From contig NZ_VSSS01000041.1 of the NCBI RefSeq assembly GCF_008123425.1, forward strand, positions 186,309-250,308: a stretch of 64,000 nt of DNA, read 5' to 3'. Below, piece after piece: positions 1 through 9,500 of the stretch. The notes under the pieces are model-generated. The model was not told the origin of the DNA. It saw only the letters and a list, made by a program, of their open reading frames with translations, and made no database searches. Positions within the stretch are counted from its first letter, which is position 1, and every line of letters starts with the position of its first letter. Made by a program: the position numbers and the translations under genes. The DNA is from Bradyrhizobium rifense. Lineage in GTDB: Bacteria; Pseudomonadota; Alphaproteobacteria; Rhizobiales; Xanthobacteraceae.

Positions 1-82
1 TTGCCTGATCTTTAATATGTTGTCGATGCTTCGTTATTTCTCGGTCCAGGATGGCCAATTCACGATCAACTTCGCCTTCCAT
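1..82 (-). CDS. Partial hypothetical protein, N-terminus only
   Basis: A minus-strand reading frame starts with ATG at 82 and stays open to the left edge of the window, giving about 27 residues. An AAAGGA Shine-Dalgarno-like stretch lies about 9 bases upstream of the ATG. The visible residues (MEGEVDRELAILDREITKHR and onward) are strongly charged with heptad-like spacing, which suggests an alpha-helical or coiled-coil start. No family is recognised. It is too short to be sure it is a gene. Confidence 0.4.
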   Translation of the reverse strand, partial: MEGEVDRELAILDREITKHRQHIKDQA

Positions 83-829
83 CGCAAAATCCTTTGTCCT
101 AAAGGCAAATAGTTATCCGAGCGGGCGTTACTCAATCCTTACAGGGTGGCACCCATGGATTGCCATTCAGGGAAGCTCGTTCTCTAGGCTCTGCGAGCCG
201 TGCGCTGGGCGTCTAAGCTCTGATGGCCGATTGGAGACCGGTTGCCGCGATTTTGGGGTAACGAGGGTAATATCCTAACCTGGGTCATTCGATTAAGGAT
301 CTTGGAATTTTGGCTAGGCGCATTCGGGCGCACCATGTGTTCCACATCGGGAATATTTGCTGATCCTGGCCAGCGTCAATTGTCTTGATTCGAGTTATCC
401 CGAGTTCCAAAAAGGAAGCCCGAAGTGGCGAGTTCGGCTTTGTTGGGCTCTCGATCTAGCGTGCCGTCGCCTTGCGACCGGCCTTGCGCATTCGCGAAGC
501 AAAAGCGCCGCCCGCTTAAATGTGGCGCGGGCGACGGCTTTCCAGCCCCGGCGGGTGTGGCGCAAAACTCCGGTGAGGTTGATCGGGCACGAGTTGTGCC
601 AAGATTTTATGTCGTGTCGTAACAGAAGCGCCGCCCTTAGTTCACTTCGCGCCGCTGGGGAGAAGGGCATAGGCCGCTTTGGGCGGTTGATTTCAAGAAT
701 CACCGAAGCAACGCTTCGGCCATGCACGCAGCAATCGGGCGAGGGGGCAGATCCAGCCCGCGCCGGCCTGTGGTAGCAGCGCTTTACCGTAAACCTATCC
801 CCCTAAGAACGGGAAGATGGACCAACAGC
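83..829. other. Gene-free stretch
   Basis: About 750 bases without a convincing gene. Several open frames run through it on both strands, but none has a plausible ribosome site together with a recognisable or compositionally normal protein. No RNA gene or clear repeat was seen. It may hold decayed coding sequence downstream of the DprE2-like gene. Confidence 0.4.
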
Positions 830-1570
830 TCAAAATTTCAGCTTCTTGAAGATTGCTTCTGGCAGTGTCTTGATGACAAGCATCACGAGGCGCCATTTCT
901 CGCTGACATAAATGACGTCGCGCTGCTTCTGCACGGCGTCGAGGATCGCGTTGCCCGCGATCTGCGGCTCGACGGTGAGCGGGCCGATCAGTTTTATGCC
1001 CTCAGTCATCTTGGTGCGGACGAAGCCGGGTTTCACGGTGATGACATGAACGCCGCCGCGGCTGGCGCGGGCGCGAAGGCCTGACAGGAACGCCGAGAAT
1101 CCCGCCTTGGCCGACCCGTAAACATAGTTCGAGGCCCGCCCGCGATCGCCTGCAACCGACGAGACGCCGACGATCGTGCCGTTGCCGCGCGCCAGAAATT
1201 TCTCCGTGAACAGGCCGAGGATCAACGCGGGCCCCTCGTAGTTCGAGCGCATGATAGTTGCCGCGTGATCTAAGTCGTTTTGCGCATTCTCCTGCACGCC
1301 GAGCAATCCGACGATAGAGATGACGACATCCGGCAACGACGGCAGCGAGCCGACGAAGCTTTGGAATGACGCAGTGTCGAGCGCGTTAAATGCCCAAATC
1401 TTCGCCTCGATGTTATAGCGGGCTTGGAGATCGGCCGCATCGGGCTCGAGCACCGCAACGTCACGGCCTGCAAGGCCGACGTCATATCCCGCCTTGGCGA
1501 AGGCGCGTGCGGTGGCGCGGCCGATATCGGACGAGCCTCCCAGCACCAGAACGGTCTTGCGCGAAGTCAC
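830..1570 (-). CDS. SDR oxidoreductase, DprE2-like (decaprenylphosphoryl-keto-pentose reductase family)
   Basis: A 246-residue short-chain dehydrogenase. The N-terminal dinucleotide motif is LVLGGSSDIG (about residues 8-17) and the catalytic Tyr-x-x-x-Lys is YVYGSAK near residues 148-154. It overlaps the end of the DprE1-like gene by 4 bases (ATGA), so the two are translationally coupled. In mycobacteria, DprE1 oxidises decaprenylphosphoryl-ribose and DprE2 reduces the keto intermediate to the arabinose donor. The pairing here supports the same two-step epimerisation. That the substrate is a polyprenyl-phosphoryl pentose is inferred from family and context. Azorhizobium uses related genes (noeCHOP) to arabinosylate Nod factors, so a surface glycan or Nod-factor role is possible. 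Confidence 0.75.
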   Translation of the reverse strand: MTSRKTVLVLGGSSDIGRATARAFAKAGYDVGLAGRDVAVLEPDAADLQARYNIEAKIWAFNALDTASFQSFVGSLPSLPDVVISIVGLLGVQENAQNDLDHAATIMRSNYEGPALILGLFTEKFLARGNGTIVGVSSVAGDRGRASNYVYGSAKAGFSAFLSGLRARASRGGVHVITVKPGFVRTKMTEGIKLIGPLTVEPQIAGNAILDAVQKQRDVIYVSEKWRLVMLVIKTLPEAIFKKLKF

Positions 1571-2904
1571 GGCTGAACCTCATCGAACAGACGCTGTGAA
1601 AGTCTTGAACGGATCTTCCCCTCGGGATCGAGGGTTTGACGAATCGCGTTGAAGCGCGGCAGGTCGGGATAGCCGGCCTCGAACGTCGCGCGCGACTGGC
1701 GCGCGTCTTTGGCGAGGTAAAGCCGCCCGCCGGCGGCAACGACCAGCCGATCAATCTCATCGAGAAAGGACAGGATGTCGCCGCGCAGAGGAAAATCCAG
1801 CGCGAGCGTATAGCCGGGCAGCGGAAACGACAGAAGCCCCTCACCCTGGCCGAGCTTCTTCAGCACCGCAAGGAACGAGGCATCGCCGCGTCGTGTGATG
1901 CGTTCGAGGATATCGCCGAGCACTTCGCGTGCACCGTGCCCGGGGATCACGCATTGATGCTGGAGGAAGCCGCGCCGTCCGTAGATGCGATTCCATCCGC
2001 CAATGGTGTCAAGCGGAAAAAAATAAGGATACAGCGAGACCACATGGTCGCCGCCGGCGCGCCGAGCACCTTTGCGGTAATAGAGCTCGTTGAAGGCGCG
2101 AATGCTGTAGCGGTTCAACGTCATCGATGGGAAGTCGATAGGCACCGAGAACCCGGGAGCCTGGCCGGTCGGAAATTCATCGGTGTCGTCCGGCAGGTCG
2201 CCTCTGTTGGCGTGCTCGCCGAGGTAGATCAGCGAGCGGCCGAGTTCGCTGCCGCGCGCCGCGCAGTCGATCCACGCGACCGAATATGTAGCGGAATCGC
2301 CGGCATCGAGCGCGCGCATCGCGGCCGTCAGATCGGATGCGGAGATGATACGTTCGCGGATCCAGCCGGTCTCGACCGGTCGCAGCCGCATGCTCGCTTC
2401 AAGGATGACCCCGGTCAGCCCCATGCCGCCGACGGTCGCGGAGAAGACGTCTGAATGATCCTCGCGCGAGACTTCAATGGTTTCGCCCTGCCCGGTACGA
2501 AGAAGGATACGCTCTACATAGCGGCCGAAGCCGCCCTCGCAATGGTGGTTCTTGCCGTGCACGTCGGCCGCAATGGCGCCGCCGACGGAGACGAAGCGGG
2601 TGCCTGGGACGACGAAGGGCAGGAAGCCGCGCGGACCGAAGGTCTCAATAAGATCCGACAGCAACACCCCGGCCTCGAGGCGAATACGTCCGGTCGCCGG
2701 ATCGAACGACCTGATCCGGTCGAAACTTGTCATCGCGATGGTCGCCCTGGCGCCGATCGCGGCATCGCCATAAGCGCGACCGTTGCCCCGGGCGATGGCG
2801 CCGGCGGTCGCAGCAATGGCTTCTCCGACCGCCGCGAGCGAGCAGGGCCGCGAAATTTCGGTATCGATGACCGGGAAACGGCCCCAGCCGGTGACGAGAG
2901 TCAT
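1567..2904 (-). CDS. FAD-dependent oxidoreductase, DprE1-like (decaprenylphosphoryl-ribose oxidase family)
   Basis: A 445-residue FAD-linked oxidase of the vanillyl-alcohol-oxidase fold. The N-terminal FAD-binding segment has GNGRAYGDAAIGA (about residues 40-52). The family-typical stretch VSVGGAIAADVHGKNHH (about residues 105-121) matches the DprE1 DxHGKNHH signature. Length agrees with DprE1 (about 460). It is the first gene of a two-gene operon with the SDR. The oxidase makes the 2'-keto intermediate and the SDR reduces it. The UbiA-like phosphoribosyl transferase that normally supplies the substrate is not in the window. Confidence 0.75.
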   Translation of the reverse strand: MTLVTGWGRFPVIDTEISRPCSLAAVGEAIAATAGAIARGNGRAYGDAAIGARATIAMTSFDRIRSFDPATGRIRLEAGVLLSDLIETFGPRGFLPFVVPGTRFVSVGGAIAADVHGKNHHCEGGFGRYVERILLRTGQGETIEVSREDHSDVFSATVGGMGLTGVILEASMRLRPVETGWIRERIISASDLTAAMRALDAGDSATYSVAWIDCAARGSELGRSLIYLGEHANRGDLPDDTDEFPTGQAPGFSVPIDFPSMTLNRYSIRAFNELYYRKGARRAGGDHVVSLYPYFFPLDTIGGWNRIYGRRGFLQHQCVIPGHGAREVLGDILERITRRGDASFLAVLKKLGQGEGLLSFPLPGYTLALDFPLRGDILSFLDEIDRLVVAAGGRLYLAKDARQSRATFEAGYPDLPRFNAIRQTLDPEGKIRSRLSQRLFDEVQP

Positions 2905-3497
2905 CTTTCAACTCCTGTGCAGGGCGAAAGCAGTCGTCTTGGAAGCTGGGAAGGCCGCAGAACGTTCCGTTAATCCGAAGGTCTAATAAAAACATCGGCC
3001 TGCTTATTTATTGCACTCCCTGACCGCGCGGTAGGCTTTAGCGGTTTGCTTTCGAACCGACTTAAGTCAGCTAAGTCTCACTGCATGGTTCGGCGGCATT
3101 ATTAATCAAATCGAGGCAAATTCCGCAATTGGGGCACGGTCATGGGATGCGTAGGTAGCCTTGTGCTTGGGGGAGTGTTCGCCGTACTTCCAATCCGGCG
3201 AGCCCTCCCTCACTCACTAGGGCCGAAGCCCAAGTGTACGTTAAGTTAATAGGTTAGTTTCGTTCAGTTGCAAATATAATCACATTGCATTTTGCGTCGA
3301 GTTGATCCGGAAATCTCAAACGCCGGGGCTGGCAGCCGCAGCGAGCGAACGTAATCGGGAGCCACGGCGCGGCCGTGGCTCCCGTCATCGATCGTCTTGG
3401 AATGGAGGGAATCACGCGGCCGACGCCAACGTTTTTGACTTCCAGGCCATCCGACGCCATCGCATCCTGCCCGGCGCTCCGGGCTCCGGAAGGAACC
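2905..3497. other. Intergenic region with one strong hairpin
   Basis: No gene is supported here. The one clear structure is a perfect 11-bp inverted repeat at 3357-3367 and 3373-3383 (GGGAGCCACGG and its complement, 5-base loop) without a T-run, so its role as a terminator is uncertain. The promoter of the DprE1-like gene should lie just right of 2904. Confidence 0.45.
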
Positions 3498-3846
3498 GTG
3501 TTCGATGCCGCGGTAATCGATCTCGCGAACTAAGCTTGATCTCGCGGCGCGTAGTTAATTCCAGAACCTGATCCCTTGAGCTGTCTTTGGCACTCCGTTT
3601 GCTCAGTCAGGGCCTAAGGTTGCCCCCAAATGGGCGGCTGTTTCAGGTTGAGGCAAACGATGCAAGAAGTGTCCCGTTCCGGTATCACGGCGGAGCTGCA
3701 GCTCAGCGCGCTCATCTCCGATCTATGGTGGCGCGTTGATCTTATGAATTCCGATATCCTCGAAGAGGAAGCCAAAGCAGGCGTGTTTGACGTGCGGCAA
3801 CCAACCTATCCGCTTCTCGCGCTAAATCTTCGCGAGCGACGCGACA
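3498..3846 (+). repeat. Direct repeat, copy A (left border of accessory segment)
   Basis: About 345 bases that recur in the same orientation at 20406-20747, with roughly 15 % mismatches and small indels by eye. Shared landmarks are GTGTTCGATGCC at the start, TTTCAGGTT upstream of the small gene, and CGCGCTAAATCTTCGCG near the end. Copy A contains the upstream region and the first two thirds of the intact small gene at 3660-3908. The two copies enclose about 16.6 kb that includes the PKS and NRPS genes. Confidence 0.85.
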
Positions 3847-3908
3847 ACCTCTTATCGACGATCTATGCTCTTGAGGAGCGTGCGAAGGCTGCGCAAGTGG
3901 CGGCGTAA
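3660..3908 (+). CDS. Small conserved hypothetical protein, intact copy
   Basis: An 82-residue protein. The start at 3660 is chosen because GAGG lies 7 bases upstream; a later ATG at 3744 (MNSDILEEEAKAGVFDV) has no such site. The protein is hydrophilic, with an acidic central part and a C-terminal helix rich in Glu, Arg and Ala (DNLLSTIYALEERAKAA). I do not recognise a named domain, though proteins of this look seem common in Bradyrhizobium. A decayed copy lies at 20559-20741, where the homologous start codon is AGG and two codons have become stops, so this is the functional copy if either is. Confidence 0.55.
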   Translation: MQEVSRSGITAELQLSALISDLWWRVDLMNSDILEEEAKAGVFDVRQPTYPLLALNLRERRDNLLSTIYALEERAKAAQVAA

Positions 3909-4756
3909 ACATTTACCGAGAGCGAAGTTTTCTAGCGTTGGAGATCACCGATGTCGAACGCGCCTAGACTATACTTTTCGCCCGCCAGTCAGCCGGCGAC
4001 AGGTGCGGGAGCTGTCGCGACGTCTTCCATTGTTCGATCGTGAGAGCTTGAACAAGTTGATCCTTACCGGGTTTCAATCCGCGCTGTTCCAGCGCGCGAA
4101 GGAGTTCGACAAGAACTAGAGGATGACGTTGATTAAACCCGGTGGAATTCGAACAGCACAGTCTTTGCTTGTTGCGGATTCGGCCGACGAATTTTTGAAA
4201 GCGGGCTTGTGTACGATGTTGCGCCAAGGCCCCGCTGGCTCACAAGTTTGGTGGCGCTTTCTTTTCGGTGCGGTCCCTGAAGGTCTGCACTCCTTTGCCT
4301 TGCAGGAATGCGAGCCCATAGACTTGCTCGTCAGCCCACCATGGGCACCAATAGGGCTTGCCCGACTTGCCCCGGTTATAGCCCGATCGCCAGCTCAGCG
4401 TCTGCCGCCAACCCCATTTCTGATTCATTGGCTCACGGCCTGTGTGGACAATCGAGAATCAAATGCGAATGCCTCAGTTGGAGGCCTCTTTGATTTTAGA
4501 TACTGAGAATGAACGTGTAAGCGAGAATAGTCGAAGAGGCCCAATACAAACGTGGCGTTCTGAAGACGAGGGCTGCGGTCAAGTTGTACCTTCATCTTTG
4601 CAAATCATCTGAATCCTACGCTATCGGTTAGCGTCGGCAAGCAACCCCAAAAGGAGCAAAGCGCTGACGTCGCTCAACTTCTCATAACTCATGCTGGTAA
4701 ACCGTTTCGAGAAACGACAAATGCGACGCGAGCGAGCGCCAAAGGGGAAAATAAGC
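3909..4756. other. Gene-poor stretch, possible decayed coding sequence
   Basis: No gene is supported. Short minus-strand frames at about 4428-4240, 4319-4116 and 4227-3964 overlap end to end and read like one protein broken by frameshifts. None has a good ribosome site or a recognised family, so I do not call a pseudogene. Confidence 0.35.
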
Positions 4757-4758
4757 GG

Positions 4759-4831
4759 TGCCGATTGAGAGGAATTGAACCTCCGACCTCCGTCATACGG
4801 GGACGGCGCTCTACCACTGAGCTAAACCGGC
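4759..4831 (-). tRNA. tRNA-Thr(CGT)-like gene, possibly degraded
   Basis: Read on the minus strand this folds as a tRNA. It has acceptor arms GCCGGTT and AATCGGC, a D-arm GCTC-AGTGGTA-GAGC, an anticodon stem CCGTC/GACGG with loop CCCGTAT (anticodon CGT, threonine) and a T-loop TTCAATT. The discriminator A is followed by CCG, so CCA is not encoded. One base too many lies between the T-stem and the 3' acceptor strand: the total is 73 where this layout needs 72. That is either a tolerated bulge or a sign of decay. It lies inside the segment bracketed by direct repeats, but no integrase gene is nearby. Confidence 0.6.
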
Positions 4832-5494
4832 TTTGAATATTTTCAGCGCAACGCTCGCGCGGGCACGTTTCGAGCGCAAGCAGTTTCAAGACGACGCTGC
4901 ATGATAGCGATCGTCGCGAGGCGTTCTTCGATCGCCTCAATTGACAGAAAATGGCAAGCACTGCGTGTTTGGGCTGAGTTGCTCATAGCTTTCCTCGCAA
5001 GAGATTAATAAATTGGGGCGCATAATCGCTGATGGTGCGAAGGCCGCAGCAAGGGCTGCTGGTGCCCGAATTGCCAAAAAACCCGGGTGAAAACGATCCA
5101 AGTGAAATACGTGCCAGCCCCGGTGAGCAGCAATTTACAGCGGCTCTGCCGAAGCACAATGTCATCAAAGTCAGACTTTGGAATCGTATTTAATGCGGTG
5201 CCCGTGAGGGAAGGCCCGCCTGGGCTGGCTTGCTGGCAGGCCTTCAACCTCGGAGCCAGGGCCGCGTATGTCTCCCCGCCGGCACGGCTGCCTTGAGCGG
5301 GTTCATTTCGGGTGAGTTCTAAGCGATAGTATCAGATTCATGCCGCTAGCAAAAAATTGCGCACTTGAATTGCGGGTACGCAGAACAGATGCATTCGTTG
5401 TAACTTGCGAGCAAGGGCCATGACGCGGCGATATGTCTGCCGGCTGGCGGTGATTGCGGCGGCGATCATCCTGGGTGACGAGGGAGGCATAGCG
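4832..5494. other. Intergenic region upstream of the SGNH hydrolase gene
   Basis: About 660 bases between the tRNA-like gene and the SGNH gene. Frames here are short, with unusual composition, and are not supported. The last 90 bases could be coding if the hydrolase starts at 5405 or 5420 instead of 5495. Confidence 0.35.
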
Positions 5495-6568
5495 ATGAGC
5501 GAGCAAAGACGTGACGCGGCCGGCATGTCGTCAGGGCCACGCGGGGATCACGTCCGCGCCTTCTACTCGGGCCACAGTCTCAGCGAGGGAGTTCCGGAGG
5601 TTGTCGCGCAGATTGCGGGCTCACTGGGCCATCGACTGGATTTCGAGACGCAGGTCCTGGGTTATTCGCTGCTGCGCCAGCGCACCAAAGGGGAGGTGCC
5701 GTCGGCTTCCGACTGGCCAGGCTATCGTTCCGGTCAGAACCGCGAAGGCGCCGGCCTAGATGTCGCCGAAGAGTTGCGCCAACCCCGGCGGCTGGCACCC
5801 GGCGACACCTATGATGTCCTCGTCGTCACCGAGCGTCATGACTTGCCCGCCATCGCGCGTAGGGAGCGCACCGCTTTCTATCTGACCGACATCGCGAAAC
5901 ACCTTCTGGCAGGCAATCCCGACGCGGAGGTATTCCTCTATCATTCCTGGCTTCCCGTGAATCCCGACGCGCCGTGGCCCTGGATCGACTACGAGCGGGC
6001 GGTCTCGCCGATGTGGGAATGCATCGCCAGCCGCGCGAACCTCGACCTGCCAGCGCGCGGCGATGCGCCGCGTGTTCGCGTGCTGCCCGGTGGCAGTGCG
6101 CTCGCCGAGCTGGCTGCCGCGCTGTGGGACGGCAGCGTGCCGGGCGTTGCGAGCGATTCGCCAGCTGCGCGCGTGCGCCTGCTGTTTTCCGACAATGTGC
6201 ATATGAGCGATTTCGGCCGCTACTTCATCGCGCTGGTGAACTACGCGGTCCTGTTCGGCAGCTCTCCGGAGGGCGCGGCAATCCCGGCAGGATTATCGCC
6301 GGCGACGGGCCGGCACCTGCAAGCGCTGGCATGGCAATTTGCCATCTCCTACGGCCAGCGGGCGGATGCCGTCGCGGGCCGAGATATGGCGGCTTGCCGG
6401 CTTCTGATGCAGAAGGACGTCTGTCCCGCCTATGCAGCCTTTCGGCATGGCAACGGTGCGCCGGCTCTCGCCACGCTCAAGCGCTTGGTCAAAACCTATT
6501 CCTGCCGGCGCGACTACGCCAATGCGGGTGATCGCGAAAATCCGTTTGCTTCGCCCGAGAAACAATGA
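5495..6568 (+). CDS. SGNH/GDSL-type hydrolase
   Basis: A serine hydrolase of the SGNH fold, 357 residues from this start. The nucleophile block is FYSGHSL (Ser about 28 from this start). The C-terminal Asp-x-x-His block is SDNVHMSDFG, giving the full catalytic pair. The start at 5495 has a strong GAGGGAGG ribosome site 7 bases upstream. An in-frame ATG at 5420 (or TTG at 5405) would add a short hydrophobic N-terminus that could be a signal or anchor. It ends 27 bases from the end of the PKS gene, convergent with it. SGNH enzymes deacylate or de-esterify lipids, sugars or peptides. A link to the PKS product is only a guess from position. Confidence 0.65.
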   Translation: MSEQRRDAAGMSSGPRGDHVRAFYSGHSLSEGVPEVVAQIAGSLGHRLDFETQVLGYSLLRQRTKGEVPSASDWPGYRSGQNREGAGLDVAEELRQPRRLAPGDTYDVLVVTERHDLPAIARRERTAFYLTDIAKHLLAGNPDAEVFLYHSWLPVNPDAPWPWIDYERAVSPMWECIASRANLDLPARGDAPRVRVLPGGSALAELAAALWDGSVPGVASDSPAARVRLLFSDNVHMSDFGRYFIALVNYAVLFGSSPEGAAIPAGLSPATGRHLQALAWQFAISYGQRADAVAGRDMAACRLLMQKDVCPAYAAFRHGNGAPALATLKRLVKTYSCRRDYANAGDRENPFASPEKQ

Positions 6569-6595
6569 AGGTTTTGGGCGCGGGCCGTCGGCGGG

Positions 6596-9500
6596 TTAGA
6601 CGCGCGTGCGCTCGTTCCGTGCAGACTGGCAAGGTGTCCGCGAGTCTGCCTTGTCGAGAGCCGCATTCAATGGACCCATCAATACCTTCGCATTGGCTCC
6701 AAGCAACAGCGTGTCATGATTGCCGGGAATCATGACCGTGTTCAATCCGCCCATGATCACGCTGTCCCACCCATAGTAGGGCCCTCCGCCGCCATAGATG
6801 TAAGGGACACTCTCGGCCCGGAAGAGAATCGCTTTTCCCTGCCACGGCTGAGGTCGGTAGCACGCGGCGGCCTGGCCGAAATTATCAGTGAGCTGGCGAT
6901 CCCGCAGCGCGTGCGGCACGGGCTTGTTTCCGCGGACGTACATCTTGATTTGCAACCGTTCGCGCGCCACATGGACGCGCTCGCGTCTTTTGCGGACGAT
7001 CTCTTTGATGTAGCCGAGGCCCTCGTTGCGCAAACGGAGGAGCATCCGGTCCAGTGAAACTGTGCGCATCGGCATCTGAGGATGGAACGTGTCGAAGAAC
7101 ACGAGGAGCGGGACCTCTTCACCCAGGGCCGTCAGTTGTTGCGCCATCTCGAAAGCGACGACACCGCCACCCGAGTAGCCGGCCAGCAAATAGGGACCGT
7201 GTGGACGCAACGCGCGGATCTCCGCAATATAGGCCCGGGCCATGTCTTCGATCGACGTATGCGGGCTGCTCCTGCCATCGACACCACGGGCCTGCAGCGC
7301 GAAGAACGGCTGGTCATGGTGCAGTCCCCAGGAGAGGTCGCGGAAGTTAAGGACGTTACCCCCGGCGCCATGAACGCAAAACAATGGCGGCCGATCGCCG
7401 CCGCGCGCGATCTCGACTAATGATCGGGGCACCACCGGGAGCCTCGCGGAATGCATATCCGCTGCGAGCGGGAATTCGGCGGCTTCATGATCGATGGCCG
7501 CCGACGCGCCATGCGACGAAGGCAGGTCCTGGACCCTCACTTGCGGGAGTGCCCCGACACCATCCGCCGAAGGATCGATCGCGGCCAAGCCCTTGGCCTC
7601 TCGCAACAGCGCGGCGGTGGCAGCAATGGTCGGCGCCTGGAACAGCACGGAGAGAGGCAGTTCGACTCCATGCTCCTTGCGGATCCGGTTGAAGAGCCGC
7701 ATCGCGATCAGCGACTGCCCGCCCAGTTCGAAAAAGTCATCGTCAATCGAGACCTGTTGAACGCCGAGCATGTCCTGCCAGATAGCCGCAAGATCGCGCT
7801 CGATTGCATCGCGGGGGGCTCTGAGGCCGGCATCGCCACCGGGACGCACGAGGCCTGGTGTACCAATGGACCAATTCACCTCCTCCGCCGGTGTTCCGCG
7901 GCCGCCATGGTCCAGCCGGTCGAGCCAGAGGTCGAGGTCGAGGGTGGAGGCCGCGATTTGCGGCGAAACGTCGCAGCCGAGAATGCGATCCAGCGCTTCA
8001 AGACCTTCCGCAGTGGTCATGCCCTCGCGCAGGAAGCTTTCCTCGGCCGTCTCGGGACCATCCGGCCGCGCAGGCCTGGGCGAAGCCGGCGTGGCAGCAA
8101 ACGCCTTGACCCGGCGCATGATGAACCGTTCGATCGAGACCAGTTCGTTGCCGTCTTCGTCGAGCAGGGTGACATCGAAGATTGCGCTTTTGCTGTCCGC
8201 GGCCTGCAGACGCACGTGACTGGAGAACGTTGCCGGCACCGGTCGCCTGACCAGCACGTGGCCATAAGAGAATGGAACGTAGAAATCATCATGGCTTGCA
8301 AATCTCGGGATCAGCTTTTGGGCGGCACCGGTCGCCATGTCGAGCAGCGCCGGGTGCAGCGCATAGGTTGCGAGATCGGAGGCGAAGGCAGCCGGCAATG
8401 CGAGATCGATCAGCGCTTCGCCCTCGCCGAGATTGATCGCGCGGAGGTTGGCCCAGCGCGGGCCGAAATCCATGAAGTTCTGGACCAGCCGGCCGTTTAT
8501 CACCTCGCCACGCTCGCGGCAGCGTTCGCGAATGGCTGACACGGATTGCCTCGGAACTGCTGGCGAGTCGACATAGGCGGCACGCGCCGTGACGTATGGC
8601 TGCTCGTCGGACTCGCCATAAATCACGAGTCTATGGTCGCCTTCGCGATTCAACCTGATATTGATCGTGCGCGCCTCGCCAGACCCGACCGTGAAAGGCT
8701 GGAGGAAGATGAGGTCGCGAATGTCGATGGGCCGATCTTCGGGCCGGTAGGCAAGCGCCGCGCAAGCAAGCTCCAGGAAGCCCGTGCCCGGAATGACCGC
8801 TTGGCCGTCCCTAACGATATGCTCGCCCAACGGCCAATGTGTTCTGGGATGCAGCACGGAACGAAACACTGTCTGCTCGACATCGTCGCGCACGCAGTCG
8901 CCAAGGAGGGCGCCCGCGCTTGCGAGATCGCCAGCGGTCGTGCCGTGACGCTCGCGGACCAGGGTTGCGAGCATGCCCACCTCTTTCCAGGCATTCCAAT
9001 TGATGCTGACGGTGCGCGTCCGGCTGCCCCGAGCCGTGCGGCCCTTGGCCACCGCGTCAAGAACAGCGTTGGCCGCAGTATAGTCGACCTGTCCGGCCAG
9101 TCCGAGAATTGAGCTGACCGACGAGAAATTGACCAGGACATCCAGGTCGCCATCGCTGAACAGCGATTGCAGGACCAGGGCACCCTTGGCCTTGACCGAA
9201 AGCACGGCCGATCGAGTCTCGGGCGCGCGAAGCGCGATCAACTGATCTTTGAGCACGCCGGCGCAATGGAAGACACCGTTGATGCGGCCGAAGCGTCGCG
9301 TTGCCTCGGTCACCACATCGGCCATGGCGTCTCGGTCGGTAACGTCGGCGGCGGCCAGCATCACTTCGGCGCCAAGCGCCTGCAATGCCCGCACTTTCTC
9401 GATTCTCCGCGACGTGCTGTCGTCTACGCCGTGGTCCTGGAGCCAGCGATCCCACGCGGATTCCTTGGGCATCGCCGACCTGCCGACGCACACAAGGCGG

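Noticed and set aside
3964..4506. Overlapping small frames that look like one broken protein
   Set aside because: No recognised family and no ribosome site, so a pseudogene call cannot be supported.
7451..8539. Plus-strand open frames within the PKS gene
   Set aside because: Antisense to conserved PKS domains, with Arg-rich composition typical of shadow frames.
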